Source: Fructobacillus cardui
Lineage (GTDB): Bacteria; Bacillota; Bacilli; Lactobacillales; Lactobacillaceae
Assembly: GCF_023218935.1 (NCBI RefSeq)
Contig: NZ_JAJIAL010000001.1
Direction: 5' to 3' (one strand)
Length of the DNA: 64,000 bases
Under the pieces are notes generated by a model. That model was not told the origin of the DNA and made no database searches. It saw nothing but the letters and a program-made list of their open reading frames with translations. Shown here one piece after another: positions 8,358 through 17,896 of the stretch. Numbering within the stretch: position 1 is the stretch's first letter; each line of letters begins with the position of its first letter. Both the position numbers and the translations under genes were made by a program.

Positions 8358-10472
8358 TTATTTCAGCTCCGGTGCATCAGTTTTGTAATCCGATACGGTT
8401 GATTGGCCGTTACGTAAGGCCAAAATCGAAGTTGGACTCGACGACTGACTCGCCTTCAACGCTTTCAACGTATTGGCCTTCGTATAGTCATACGATTTTT
8501 TATCAATTTGGTGGAAATTCCAACGGTTCTTATCAAAACGAAGCAAGTCACCTGTAATCACCTTATCCGAATTTGACAGTGACTCATCAACGTATGACTG
8601 CACCCGCTGGGCTGTTGCCTTTAACGCTGGATTATTATCAATCGACAATTTCTGACCAGTCTTACTATCGAAGTATTGGTTCTTATACTTTGTATAAGTT
8701 GGCGTCGTCCAATCACCATCACGGAAAGCAACAATTTGCGGATTCTGAGTTGACAACAAATCGTGACCGAACATGGTCATCCCTTCCGTAGAAACCCCCA
8801 AAAGGTTCATCAAGGTTGGCATCATATCAATTTCGCCACCGTAGGTATCGTTGATGCCCCCCTGCAAACCAGTTGCATGAATCATGAATGGCACCTTTTG
8901 GAATTGGGCTAAGTCATAATCACTCACGGAAGTCTTACCAAGCAATTTCGCAATGGCAGGCTTGTGGTTTTCAGAAATACCATAATGGTCACCGTACAAA
9001 ACAAAGACAGAGTTATCGTACAACCCAGCTTGCTTGAGATAAGCCATCAATTCGCCGAAGGCCTGATCAAGGTAATGAGCAGTTTGAACATAACCATCAA
9101 CTGTCGTATCACCGGTCTTTGTAGCTGGGAAATCAGTATCTTCCTTGTCAAGTTCATATGGGTAGTGGTTTGTCACCGTAATTAACTTGGCATAGAATGG
9201 CTGTGGCAACTGCTCGATATACTGAGCAGTATCCTTCAAGAAAATCTTATCCTTCATTCCATAGCCAACGTTATAACTTGGCTTATCACTATCCTTATAG
9301 AAGTTCTTTGAGAAGAAATAATTATAACCAAAGGACTTATAAGTATTGTTTCGGTTCCAGAAGGTTGGCACGTCACCGTGGAAGGCAGCAGAAGTATAGC
9401 CCTGCTGGCCGAGGAGGGCAGGTGTCGCTTCAAAGGTATTACTTGAACCGTACTTAGTCATCGCTGATCCGGTTGAAAGTCCGTACAAGGAATTTTCCTG
9501 CATCATTTCAGCATCGGATGTCTTTCCCTGACCCACCTGGTTGTAGAAGTTATCGAACGAAAGCGTATTTTGATCGTGGTAGAAGGCATTTAAGTTTGGT
9601 GTAACTTCGCGACCATCAACCTTGTAATCAATCAAAAATTGCTGGAACGACTCAAGGTGAATAACAAAGACGTTCTTACCCTTTTCCGTTCCAGTATATG
9701 AAATATTGGCCGGCACTGAGTTTTGCTTCAAGAAATCTTGAACTTTTTGTAAATCAGCAGCACTGGCTTCTTTACGAGATTTCGTTTGATTGTTGGTCTG
9801 CCAGGCGTTAAAGGCAGCGTATTCATTTAAGCCTAAGTACTTAACAATATAGTTGTTATCAAATGAGCGCGTCAACAAACCCGAGCGGTCAACCGAAGCG
9901 ACTCCAAAATCAACCAACATCAAGACAATTCCTAAAATGGTTGTCAAAATCGCATAACGCTTTTGAATTGCTTGCTTATCAATGGGCCAGAACTTAAAGA
10001 GTAAGACAACGGCCATCACAATCAAGTCGACATAGACTAAGAAATCAGTTGGGCGAATAATGGCCGCAATCGACTTTCCCAGGTTATTGCCCGTTGATGA
10101 GCCCGATCCCATAATCCCAAAGGATAGGAAATCAGAAAATTCACGGTAATAAAGAATATTGGCAAAGAGCCAAATGGTCTGAATTAAGTTCATCACCCAG
10201 GCTAAAATATAAGCCACTTTCCCGCGGAAATAGAGTGCAATCCCGAGCAAGATAATTGCCGTTGGAATTGGGTTCAAGAAAAGTAAGAAATCTTGAATTG
10301 GTCCTTGGACGCCCAAAGAGAAATTGATGTGGTAATTAATATAGGTCTTTAACCACACAAAAAAAAGGTTCAAAACAAAAAAACCACTAATACTAGTCCA
10401 AAAGTCCTGAGTATTCTTCATCTTTTGCCAGATTTTTTTTGGCTTGAATGCATTTTTAAGACGAGCTAACAT
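8358..10472 (-). CDS. ltaS: Lipoteichoic acid synthase (LtaS family)
   Basis: Membrane enzyme that polymerises the glycerol-phosphate chain of lipoteichoic acid from phosphatidylglycerol on the outer face of the membrane. The 704-residue protein has about five N-terminal membrane helices (first 200 residues) and an extracellular sulfatase-fold domain. The catalytic threonine is in GQGKTSDAEMM (about residue 318), and metal-binding positions appear in HLESFQ and YGDHYG. The ATG of MLARLKN is preferred because GAGGA lies 8 nt upstream; a GTG 15 bases earlier has no site. It is the last gene of a glycolipid/LTA cluster with lafA, lafB, a flippase-like protein and DUF1797. Confidence 0.93.
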   Translation of the reverse strand: MLARLKNAFKPKKIWQKMKNTQDFWTSISGFFVLNLFFVWLKTYINYHINFSLGVQGPIQDFLLFLNPIPTAIILLGIALYFRGKVAYILAWVMNLIQTIWLFANILYYREFSDFLSFGIMGSGSSTGNNLGKSIAAIIRPTDFLVYVDLIVMAVVLLFKFWPIDKQAIQKRYAILTTILGIVLMLVDFGVASVDRSGLLTRSFDNNYIVKYLGLNEYAAFNAWQTNNQTKSRKEASAADLQKVQDFLKQNSVPANISYTGTEKGKNVFVIHLESFQQFLIDYKVDGREVTPNLNAFYHDQNTLSFDNFYNQVGQGKTSDAEMMQENSLYGLSTGSAMTKYGSSNTFEATPALLGQQGYTSAAFHGDVPTFWNRNNTYKSFGYNYFFSKNFYKDSDKPSYNVGYGMKDKIFLKDTAQYIEQLPQPFYAKLITVTNHYPYELDKEDTDFPATKTGDTTVDGYVQTAHYLDQAFGELMAYLKQAGLYDNSVFVLYGDHYGISENHKPAIAKLLGKTSVSDYDLAQFQKVPFMIHATGLQGGINDTYGGEIDMMPTLMNLLGVSTEGMTMFGHDLLSTQNPQIVAFRDGDWTTPTYTKYKNQYFDSKTGQKLSIDNNPALKATAQRVQSYVDESLSNSDKVITGDLLRFDKNRWNFHQIDKKSYDYTKANTLKALKASQSSSPTSILALRNGQSTVSDYKTDAPELK

Positions 10473-10492
10473 ATCGGTTTTCCTCACAAAAC

Positions 10493-10753
10493 TTAAAAGG
10501 TATGTTGAATATCGAAGAGGAGGTCATAAATCTCGATGGCGACCAAATCAACATCATCAAATTTATATTGCTTATTGCGCCGGTGTTCTTCGATTGTCCA
10601 AACCTTGTCTTCTTGATCAAGGGTTACCTTTAAAACCTCTAGGCCATAGGAGTCAAAACGTCGAACTTGAAAACGTTGGTCTGTTGATTTTTCCATGGCA
10701 AAGAGCCGGTTTAATATCGTTGTTAAAACACTTTTACTGGCTAAATCATCCAT
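10493..10753 (-). CDS. DUF1797 (YkuJ-like) small protein
   Basis: An 86-residue cytosolic protein that ends with the family pattern YKFDDVDLVAIEIYDLLF, seen in the YkuJ/DUF1797 group of Firmicutes. Function is unknown. It lies between the flippase-like gene (6 nt upstream) and ltaS (20 nt downstream) on the same strand, so it is probably co-transcribed with the lipoteichoic acid genes. No membrane segment or enzyme motif is visible. Confidence 0.8.
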   Translation of the reverse strand: MDDLASKSVLTTILNRLFAMEKSTDQRFQVRRFDSYGLEVLKVTLDQEDKVWTIEEHRRNKQYKFDDVDLVAIEIYDLLFDIQHTF

Positions 10754-10759
10754 TCTTTG

Positions 10760-11815
10760 TCACCCCTTTTGTTGCTTTGCCAACCGTTGTTCCTTATTCG
10801 GAATTACATAGGCTAAAATACCAGCAAAGAGACAGAAGTAATAGGTAATGATTCGCCAAATTAAGATAACCAAGACTAAAGTTGCTGGGTTCTTAACGAA
10901 AGGCGTAAAGAGAAGTTGAAAGGACAACTCTGCTCCCCCAACACCGCCTGGAATTGGAAACAACGAAATGACCATCACAATCATAATGTTCATTGTTAAA
11001 ATTAGCCAGGGGTTAACGGAGCCATAACCAAAGGCCCGGATAACAAAATATGGTACCAGGTAAAAGGCAATTAACTGCAGGGCTGTCCAGAGCGTTGCCA
11101 CAAGGAGCGACTTAGCTGAGCGGGCAACACGTTTTGACTCCTGATGGAAATTATTGACCTTATCTTCCGCCGTGTCAACTAATTTTTTAACCCGACTAGC
11201 ACTCATAAACTTTTGTGCAGCACGGCCAGACCATTCAACAACCTTCAAAGACAACTTTGGCCAAAACATCACCAAGAGCAGGCCAATAATCACAACAGCA
11301 TGGATGGCGATGGCAAAAGGAATGAAGGTGGCAAAGGTTGGATCAACATTTTTGTAGATGAAAGAATCGGCGGCTACATAGCCGACAATAAAGAACAAAA
11401 CGACCACAATTTGATAAACCAAAAACTTCATTAAGATCACGGACAAAGCCCGACTACCTTCGATTTTTCCTCTCGTTAAAGCATATAACTGAGCTGGTTG
11501 TCCACCGGAAGCAAAGGGTGTTAATCCGATTCCCAATTGATTAAGTAATGGTACACGGATTAAAGTGCACCAAGTCGTGTTTTTTCGATCAACTGGACTA
11601 AGCAATGACCGAGTAGCCAGTGCTTCTAAAACAAGCGAAAGAACCATCGTTAACAGCGCGAGAACGAGAAAATGCCAGTCCAAGACTTTCAGAGCTGCCT
11701 CTAATTGCTTTTCGCGGCCACTTAGTTCCCGTGTCAAGTAATAGATGGTTAGACCTGTTAACACAAGGACTAGTAAGGCCGATAATTGGTTTTTTTTGGA
11801 TTTTAAAACGTCCAT
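10760..11815 (-). CDS. Flippase-like membrane protein (UPF0104 / LPG synthase TM region)
   Basis: Integral membrane protein of 351 residues with about eight hydrophobic helices, matching the lysylphosphatidylglycerol-synthase N-terminal (UPF0104) family. Recognisable lines are GIGLTPFASGGQPAQ and FPIPGGVGGAE. There is no C-terminal synthase domain, so it is not MprF itself. The start is set at MDVLKSKK because AGGAG is 7 nt upstream; the longer frame would overlap the preceding gene. Position between lafB and ltaS suggests a role in moving a glycolipid or lipid precursor across the membrane. That role is inference. Confidence 0.78.
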   Translation of the reverse strand: MDVLKSKKNQLSALLVLVLTGLTIYYLTRELSGREKQLEAALKVLDWHFLVLALLTMVLSLVLEALATRSLLSPVDRKNTTWCTLIRVPLLNQLGIGLTPFASGGQPAQLYALTRGKIEGSRALSVILMKFLVYQIVVVLFFIVGYVAADSFIYKNVDPTFATFIPFAIAIHAVVIIGLLLVMFWPKLSLKVVEWSGRAAQKFMSASRVKKLVDTAEDKVNNFHQESKRVARSAKSLLVATLWTALQLIAFYLVPYFVIRAFGYGSVNPWLILTMNIMIVMVISLFPIPGGVGGAELSFQLLFTPFVKNPATLVLVILIWRIITYYFCLFAGILAYVIPNKEQRLAKQQKG

Positions 11816-11825
11816 CAAGAATCTC

Positions 11826-12905
11826 CTAGGACCGATTCGTCGACCAAGCTGGCACAAGCGCCCCGTCCTGGTCAGTGTTAAATGACAAGGCGCGATTCTC
11901 TAAAACCGCTTGATAAACCTCAGCAAGAATTTCTCCAACTCGGTTTAAATCTCTTTCTTGTGCAACTTGGAAGCCAGCCTGGGTCAAATCTGATTTTTCA
12001 CCGGCTAAAATGGCAACCATTTGGCGATCAAAGTCTTCTAAGTCTTCTGCCTTATAGCTATTAACACCGTCTTTCAGCCAAGAATCATAAACCGGAATAT
12101 CACGAACCAAGAGGCGTTGCTTAGAGGCCAGGGCTTCTAAGACGACGATTCCTTCTGTTTCTTCGTAGGATGGATACAAGAATAAATCAGCCCCAGCAAA
12201 GGCCCCTAAAATCACGTCCCCCGATAAGTAACCTGGGAAAATCAGGTTGTTTGGATGCTCACCACCAAAGACAACCCGGCGAATCTTACGTGGCAAGATG
12301 GTGGGGTTGGTATGACCAAACCAAATAAAGGTAATTTCTGGGTGACGCTTGGCTAATTCAACAAAATCGAAAATCCCCTTGCGCTCAAAGAACAGGCCGA
12401 CAGACATCACAACTTTCTGGCCTGGCTGAATATTAAAGTAATCCTTGTAAGCCTGAATTTTTTGGGGGTCATTTGCATATTTACTCAAACGAATCCCATT
12501 TGAAACAGGGTAAATTGGTTGCGTGAGACCGTAATTTTCCAAAAGCGATTTTGAATATGGCGTTGGCGTAATCAAAGCATCGGCTTGGCCATAAAGCGCC
12601 ACCAAGTACTTCTTATACAAGGGAGCAAACAAATTTGAGGCAAAGAATGAATTACGAAAGTCTTCGTAGGTCGAATGGGCGTGGTAAACCACTTTTTTCC
12701 CCATTTTGTGAGCCTTTTTGACCATATACATCGATTTCACGCCATAAGTGTTGATATGCAAAATATCATAGTCCGTACACTTGGGGTCAGTCGTCACCTC
12801 GACATCATCAATCGGTGCCAATGCCTCTTGTTGCAAGCGCATGGCCCGACCAATGCCTGATTTGGCAATTAATTTTTGGTTTTCAAAATATAACAGTACC
12901 TTCAA
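11826..12905 (-). CDS. lafB: GT4 glycosyltransferase, LafB-like second glycolipid enzyme
   Basis: Family 4 retaining glycosyltransferase of about 359 residues, likely adding the second sugar to the diacylglycerol glycolipid that anchors lipoteichoic acid. Visible features are an N-terminal Rossmann start (KVLLYFENQ), KSGIGRA, the YHAHSTYEDF loop, and the C-terminal donor-site EETEGIVVLEAL with the EX7E glutamates. The start is taken as TTG at 12905 with AGGAG 8 nt upstream; a longer frame overlaps lafA. It follows lafA with almost no gap, the arrangement of Listeria and lactic-acid-bacterial lafAB. The sugar donor cannot be read from sequence. Confidence 0.75.
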   Translation of the reverse strand: MKVLLYFENQKLIAKSGIGRAMRLQQEALAPIDDVEVTTDPKCTDYDILHINTYGVKSMYMVKKAHKMGKKVVYHAHSTYEDFRNSFFASNLFAPLYKKYLVALYGQADALITPTPYSKSLLENYGLTQPIYPVSNGIRLSKYANDPQKIQAYKDYFNIQPGQKVVMSVGLFFERKGIFDFVELAKRHPEITFIWFGHTNPTILPRKIRRVVFGGEHPNNLIFPGYLSGDVILGAFAGADLFLYPSYEETEGIVVLEALASKQRLLVRDIPVYDSWLKDGVNSYKAEDLEDFDRQMVAILAGEKSDLTQAGFQVAQERDLNRVGEILAEVYQAVLENRALSFNTDQDGALVPAWSTNRS

Positions 12906-12906
12906 G

Positions 12907-14136
12907 TTAGCTTCTCCTAAAGGGGTTGCGTAAGAGACGTTTGATATAACCGACTTCTTCATCCGTTAACTGGTCTGAATCGTCATCATCGTCATCATGG
13001 TGGTAATCTTGCAAAACCTGGTCGTAAAAGTTTAAGACTCGGTTCGCAAAGGTTGTCGCATCAACATTTTTTACCGCTGCTGCTCGAATTTGGTCATCGG
13101 CGGCTGTATCAGAATGTTGTAAATAGTATAAAGTAGCGGCTAGAAACTCATCGTAATCGTCAATCAACGTTCCAATCGCCTTGTTGGTCACCACCTCTTC
13201 CAAATAAGGTGAACGAACAGCTACAAAAGGCCGGTCAGCAGCCAAGGCTTCAATAAAGGTCAGCCCTTGTGTCTCACTATCCGATGAGGAAACGAAAACG
13301 TTGGCCATTCGATAGTAGTCACCGACTTGGTCATGATTAATCATCCCCGTAAAAATAATGGCATCCTGCAAGCACATGTCCTCAACCTGTTCTTCCAGAG
13401 ATTTTTTGGCTGGGCCATCACCGGCAATCATGAGCTTCGCATCCGGAATCGTTTGCAAAAGCTCCGAAAAGGCGGAAATCGTTAAAGCCACATTTTTTTC
13501 AAAGGCTAACCGTCCCAAAGACAGAATCACCGGCTGATTTTCAGCCAAGCCGTACTGCTGACGAATATCGTGGTGAGCTTCTCGCTTTAGAATCGCCACA
13601 CCGGTTGGAATCACTGGAATTGGAATCGTCACACCATAACTAAGCAGACTTTCTTTCACCCTCTCAGAAGGGGCAATCACGCCCTCCATTCCCTTCAGGT
13701 AGGCCTTTACGATATGGCCAACCGCACCGGGCCGGATTAACATCCCTTTGGCAACATAATGTGTGTAATCTTCATATTGCGTGTGGTAAGTATGAATAAC
13801 CGGAATCTTTAACCGTCGGGCCACATATTTGCCAATTAAGCCCAGTGAAAATTCCGTTTGCGTATGCACAATTTCTAAACCTAAGTCTCGGGCAATTTCA
13901 ACGGCTTGAATCAAACCACGAAAAGTCAAACGACGATCCTTGAAACCAAAATAGGGCATCGATGAAAAACGATAAATCCCTTCTTCTGGTGTATGCTTGT
14001 CAACCTTAGGGTCTGTGGTCGTAAAAATATAAACTTGGTGACCCTGGGCCTCCAAAGCATTTTTTAAGGTTTGAATTGAGGTGGCGACACCGGAAACCTG
14101 TGGAAAATAAGTATCCGTAAATAAGCCAATTTTCAT
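12907..14136 (-). CDS. lafA: GT4 glycosyltransferase, LafA-like diacylglycerol glucosyltransferase
   Basis: Predicted to glucosylate 1,2-diacylglycerol at the membrane inner face, the first step of the glycolipid anchor for lipoteichoic acid. The 409-residue protein opens with MKIGLFTDTYFPQVSGVATS, a hallmark of this family, and has the donor motif SSDSETQGLTFIEALA (EX7E). The start is fixed by GGAG 6 nt before the ATG. The C-terminus has an unusual run of histidine and seven aspartates (HHDDDDDDD, about residues 378-386) before a basic tail, perhaps affecting membrane contact. It heads the cluster lafA-lafB-flippase-DUF1797-ltaS. Confidence 0.82.
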   Translation of the reverse strand: MKIGLFTDTYFPQVSGVATSIQTLKNALEAQGHQVYIFTTTDPKVDKHTPEEGIYRFSSMPYFGFKDRRLTFRGLIQAVEIARDLGLEIVHTQTEFSLGLIGKYVARRLKIPVIHTYHTQYEDYTHYVAKGMLIRPGAVGHIVKAYLKGMEGVIAPSERVKESLLSYGVTIPIPVIPTGVAILKREAHHDIRQQYGLAENQPVILSLGRLAFEKNVALTISAFSELLQTIPDAKLMIAGDGPAKKSLEEQVEDMCLQDAIIFTGMINHDQVGDYYRMANVFVSSSDSETQGLTFIEALAADRPFVAVRSPYLEEVVTNKAIGTLIDDYDEFLAATLYYLQHSDTAADDQIRAAAVKNVDATTFANRVLNFYDQVLQDYHHDDDDDDSDQLTDEEVGYIKRLLRNPFRRS

Positions 14137-14255
14137 AGGAATCTCCATTGCTCGTTGCTTTGCCCTTGGGCATAGTACTTTTAGTATACCATCTCGATGG
14201 GGTCGTTCCAAATTCTGCCCCAGAAAGAAATAATGATTTCAGACCGCTAAAGGTC

Positions 14256-16028
14256 CTATTCAAAGACCATTTGGTTAGTATACAGTTCGGCGTAGAAGCC
14301 ATTTTCCTTGACCAATTCTTCGTGAGAACCACGTTCAATGACTTGGCCATCCTTCAAAACGACAATTTGATCAGCGGATAAAATCGTCTTCAGACGGTGA
14401 GCAATCACAAAGGATGTGCGGTTGGCCATAACGTTATCCATGGCTTCTTGAATCTTTGCTTCAGTGACCGTATCGACGTTTGACGTTGCTTCATCTAAGA
14501 TTAGCAGATCAGGATCCGTCAAGATTGTTCGAGCAATTGAAAGAAGCTGCTTTTGCCCACTAGAGAAGAGGTCTTTTTCAGGGGAAATTTGTGTATCGTA
14601 TTGGTCTGGTAAGGACATGATAAAGTCGTGGATGCGTGCCTGTTTGGCAGCTTCTTGCACTTCTTCTAAGCTTGCATCCGGCCGACCATAGCGGATGTTA
14701 TCCATGATTGACTTGGAAAAGACAACTGATTCCTGCAAAACAATCCCAACGCGGTCACGCAAGGAATAAAGGTCAAAGTCTTGTAGCTTTGTGCCATCAT
14801 AGGTGATTTCACCACCCGACAGGTCATAGAACCGATTTAACAGGTTCATCACAGTCGTCTTACCTGAACCCGTTGGTCCCACCAAAGCAACCATCTGACC
14901 CTTCTTAACCGTAATGGAAACGTCCTTCAAAATTTGTCGGTCTGGATTATAGGCAAAATCAACATGCTTTAAGGCAATCTCGTTCTTGAGCGGACCAGCA
15001 ATCTTTGTCCCTGTGTTGACCTCATCGTCTTCCTTTTCAACCTCCGTAATCCGGTTGGCACCCGTTACAGCTAGTTGTAAGGCGTTATAGATGGTCGTCA
15101 ATGAGGTAATTGGTTGGAACAGTTGTTGTGAGTAGTTAACAAAGACAACAACTAAGGCCAACCCAGAGGCCTTATCCATGCCATTATGCAACACTAACCA
15201 AGAACCAAAGAAAATCACAATTGCTAAGTTGAGCAAGGAGAACCCCTGCATCAAGGGATTTAACAGGCCGGAATAGAACTGGCCCTTTTGGCTCGCTACT
15301 CGAACCTGATTGTTAAATGGTTCGAACTTTTCAATCGAATCCGCTTGGCGGCCTTCTGTTAATAGAACTGTTTGTCCTGCTAGCTGTTCATTAATATAAC
15401 CGTTCATGTCAGCCGTTGCCGCCTGTTGGTGGTTAATTTGAACCTGAGCATATTTGGCAATCAGTAAGGCACCGATAATGGCAATCGGCGTTGAAGCCAA
15501 TGTCACCCACGCCATCGTTGCTGATTTAGCAAACATCATCCAAATTACACCAGCAAAAAGCAGCGCTTGGGAGAAAATCTGGAAAACAGCGTTATTCATA
15601 GCCGTAAAAATATTATCTAAATCAGAAGTAAAGAGTGATAAAACTTTTCCGTCCTGGTGGGTATCAAAGTAGCGCACTGGCATTTTTTGGAGCTTGCCAA
15701 ACAAACCACGCCGCATCACACCTACTGAATCGGACGAAATTTTTGCAGTCATAAGACCAGAAATTAGCAAGGCAAATTCGGTCAACACATAAAAAGCAAT
15801 CATGGAAAAGACGGCCACATAAAAATCATGTAGGGATCCATGACCCCCAGGCGTTAGCGAGGCTACCAAGTAATGAGTCAAGGACGAAATAGCATCCCCC
15901 AAATAAAGCGGTGCCTTAATTTGTGCATAGGTTGCCACTAAAATTAAGAGCAGCGAAATGAACAAGGCCCGCCAGTATTGCTTTAAGTTTTTAACAAAGT
16001 AGGCAAGTGCCGTTTTAATTTCAGCCAT
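14256..16028 (-). CDS. ABC exporter half-transporter, second subunit (catalytic Walker B)
   Basis: A 590-residue fused transmembrane-ATPase half-transporter of the multidrug/lipid exporter type. Six membrane helices cover roughly residues 20-310. The ATPase domain has Walker A GPTGSGKTT and Walker B LLILDEATSNVD with a normal catalytic glutamate, but its signature is FSSGQKQ instead of LSGGQ. This complements the partner upstream, whose Walker B is altered, as in TM287/288, LmrCD and BmrCD heterodimers. The start follows AAAGGAGG; the ATG overlaps the end of the partner by 8 nt, showing translational coupling. Substrate unknown. Confidence 0.9.
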   Translation of the reverse strand: MAEIKTALAYFVKNLKQYWRALFISLLLILVATYAQIKAPLYLGDAISSLTHYLVASLTPGGHGSLHDFYVAVFSMIAFYVLTEFALLISGLMTAKISSDSVGVMRRGLFGKLQKMPVRYFDTHQDGKVLSLFTSDLDNIFTAMNNAVFQIFSQALLFAGVIWMMFAKSATMAWVTLASTPIAIIGALLIAKYAQVQINHQQAATADMNGYINEQLAGQTVLLTEGRQADSIEKFEPFNNQVRVASQKGQFYSGLLNPLMQGFSLLNLAIVIFFGSWLVLHNGMDKASGLALVVVFVNYSQQLFQPITSLTTIYNALQLAVTGANRITEVEKEDDEVNTGTKIAGPLKNEIALKHVDFAYNPDRQILKDVSITVKKGQMVALVGPTGSGKTTVMNLLNRFYDLSGGEITYDGTKLQDFDLYSLRDRVGIVLQESVVFSKSIMDNIRYGRPDASLEEVQEAAKQARIHDFIMSLPDQYDTQISPEKDLFSSGQKQLLSIARTILTDPDLLILDEATSNVDTVTEAKIQEAMDNVMANRTSFVIAHRLKTILSADQIVVLKDGQVIERGSHEELVKENGFYAELYTNQMVFE

Positions 16029-17754
16029 GGTTGTCCTCCTTTGCTTTTTGACTTTGGTAAATATCTTGGTAGATTTCAGACTGATCAAGGAGCTCTTGGT
16101 GGGTTCCAACCCCAACAATCTGCCCCTGATTCATGACTAAAATCCGATCGGCATGGATAATTGAGGCAATCTTTTCGGCAATAATCACCTTGGTGGTTGT
16201 TGCAAAGTCCTTAGCTAGTGCCTCTTGAACCAGCTTTTCGGACCGGGCATCCAAGGCGGAAGTTGAATCATCCAAGATTAGCAGACTCGGATTTTTAACC
16301 AGGGCTCTGGCCAGCGATAACCGCTGCTTTTGCCCGCCGGAAAGGTTGGAAGAGCGTTCCGAAACTTCTTGACCAAAGCGGTCAGGATATTGGTTGATAA
16401 ATTCACTGGCTTGGGCCTGATCGGCCGCTTTTTCTAAATCAGCCAAACTGGCATCTGGCCGGCCCATCTTTAAGTTGTCTTCAATCGTGCCGGAAAACAA
16501 GACTGGCTTTTGCAAGACAATTGACAGGTTTTGGTGTAGCGTTTCCTGGTCGATGGTTTGTAAGTCTTGGCCATCGATGTCAATCTGACCCGCACTTGGC
16601 TGATACAAGCGTGCCAACAACAGTGCCAAAGTTGACTTTCCGGACCCCGTCGACCCAACGATTCCAAGCGTTTGGCCAGCAGGCAGATTAAAGGAAATAT
16701 CGCGCAAAACCTGCTTGTCATCATTTGGATAGGCAAAAGAAAGGTCACGAACGTTAATGTTCCCATTTAAACGCTTAACTGTTCCATTTTCAGCATTTTC
16801 ATGAATATTAATGGTGCTTGGCTCGGCCATCACCGCCCCAATTCGCTTCAAAGAAACCAAACCACGGGAGGCCATGTTCGAAACCATCCCCATCATCAAC
16901 AATGAGAACAAAATCTGATTTAAATAGGTGATAAAAGGCGTAATCTTTGCCAATTCATCGGGGTTCTTCAAAATCGTTTGCGAAACCAAAAGTAAAGCAG
17001 CAGCAATCGCGATATAAGAAATCAGCATATAAACCGGCATCATTAATGAAAAGATATAAGCAATCTTTTGGTTTAAATCCGTCAATTCCTTAGTACTGGC
17101 TGCAAAGTTGTCTTCTTCTTGCTTTTCTTGGTTAAAGGATTTCACTACACGGACAGCTGAAAGGCTTTCCTGAGTAATGGTATTGTTCTTGTCCAAGATA
17201 TGTTGGAACTTGCCAAACAAACCACCCATTTTTCCAAAAATGCGTCCCGTTGTCAGCATGATTAAGATAATCATCAAAACAATGACCCACCATAAACCAG
17301 GCATGGTCCAGATGGCTAATACCAAACCACCGGCAAACAGGATTGGCACGCGTAAAATAATTTGCATCAACTGCATGGCAAAGCGTTGAACCTGGTTAAT
17401 ATCATTGGTTAACCGAATCACCAAGTTAGCAGATGAAAACTTTTGAATCTGCGTCAAAGAAAACGACTGAATTTTTTCGTATTCAGCTCGTCGTAAATCA
17501 GCCGCAACACTTTGAGAAACTCGGGAAGCAAAAAAGGTTCCGGAAACCCCGGCAACCATGCCAACAATTGCCAAAGCCAACAACCAGACCCCATTATGGA
17601 GCACAGCCTGCGAATTATCAGCAATGATGGCCGATAACATCCGCTTTAAAAACTGCGGCTGCAATAATGTTGCCGTTGCCATTGTCACGACTGCTAAAAC
17701 AGCGCAGATGATTTGCTTCCAGTAAGGCTTGGCATAATGTAATAGTAAATGCAT
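16021..17754 (-). CDS. ABC exporter half-transporter, first subunit (degenerate Walker B)
   Basis: A 577-residue half-transporter: six membrane helices, then an ATPase domain with Walker A GSTGSGKST, canonical signature LSGGQKQ, and Walker B LLILDDSTSALD, where the catalytic glutamate is replaced by aspartate. This is the degenerate-site subunit of a heterodimeric exporter, and the next gene supplies the catalytic glutamate. The start at MHLLLHYAKPYW is chosen because AGGA lies 7 nt before the ATG. The pair belongs to the multidrug exporter group (LmrCD/BmrCD-like) by architecture; the actual substrate is not known. Confidence 0.9.
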   Translation of the reverse strand: MHLLLHYAKPYWKQIICAVLAVVTMATATLLQPQFLKRMLSAIIADNSQAVLHNGVWLLALAIVGMVAGVSGTFFASRVSQSVAADLRRAEYEKIQSFSLTQIQKFSSANLVIRLTNDINQVQRFAMQLMQIILRVPILFAGGLVLAIWTMPGLWWVIVLMIILIMLTTGRIFGKMGGLFGKFQHILDKNNTITQESLSAVRVVKSFNQEKQEEDNFAASTKELTDLNQKIAYIFSLMMPVYMLISYIAIAAALLLVSQTILKNPDELAKITPFITYLNQILFSLLMMGMVSNMASRGLVSLKRIGAVMAEPSTINIHENAENGTVKRLNGNINVRDLSFAYPNDDKQVLRDISFNLPAGQTLGIVGSTGSGKSTLALLLARLYQPSAGQIDIDGQDLQTIDQETLHQNLSIVLQKPVLFSGTIEDNLKMGRPDASLADLEKAADQAQASEFINQYPDRFGQEVSERSSNLSGGQKQRLSLARALVKNPSLLILDDSTSALDARSEKLVQEALAKDFATTTKVIIAEKIASIIHADRILVMNQGQIVGVGTHQELLDQSEIYQDIYQSQKAKEDNHG

Positions 17755-17822
17755 CAATTCTTCCTCATCACGTTTCTGGGGCAAATCAGTATTCCTTGGA
17801 ATTTTTGTCCCTCTTTACTGGT

Positions 17823-17855
17823 AAAAAGACCCTCCCGAATTGTTTGGGAGGGTCT
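17823..17855 (-). terminator. Terminator after yajC
   Basis: Perfect 10-bp stem (17828-17837 / 17846-17855), followed on the minus strand by five U residues. It ends the tgt-yajC transcript. Confidence 0.9.
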
Positions 17856-17896
17856 AAGACGACTGTTTGTTTGCGTCAAACAAAACAAGTCATGTC

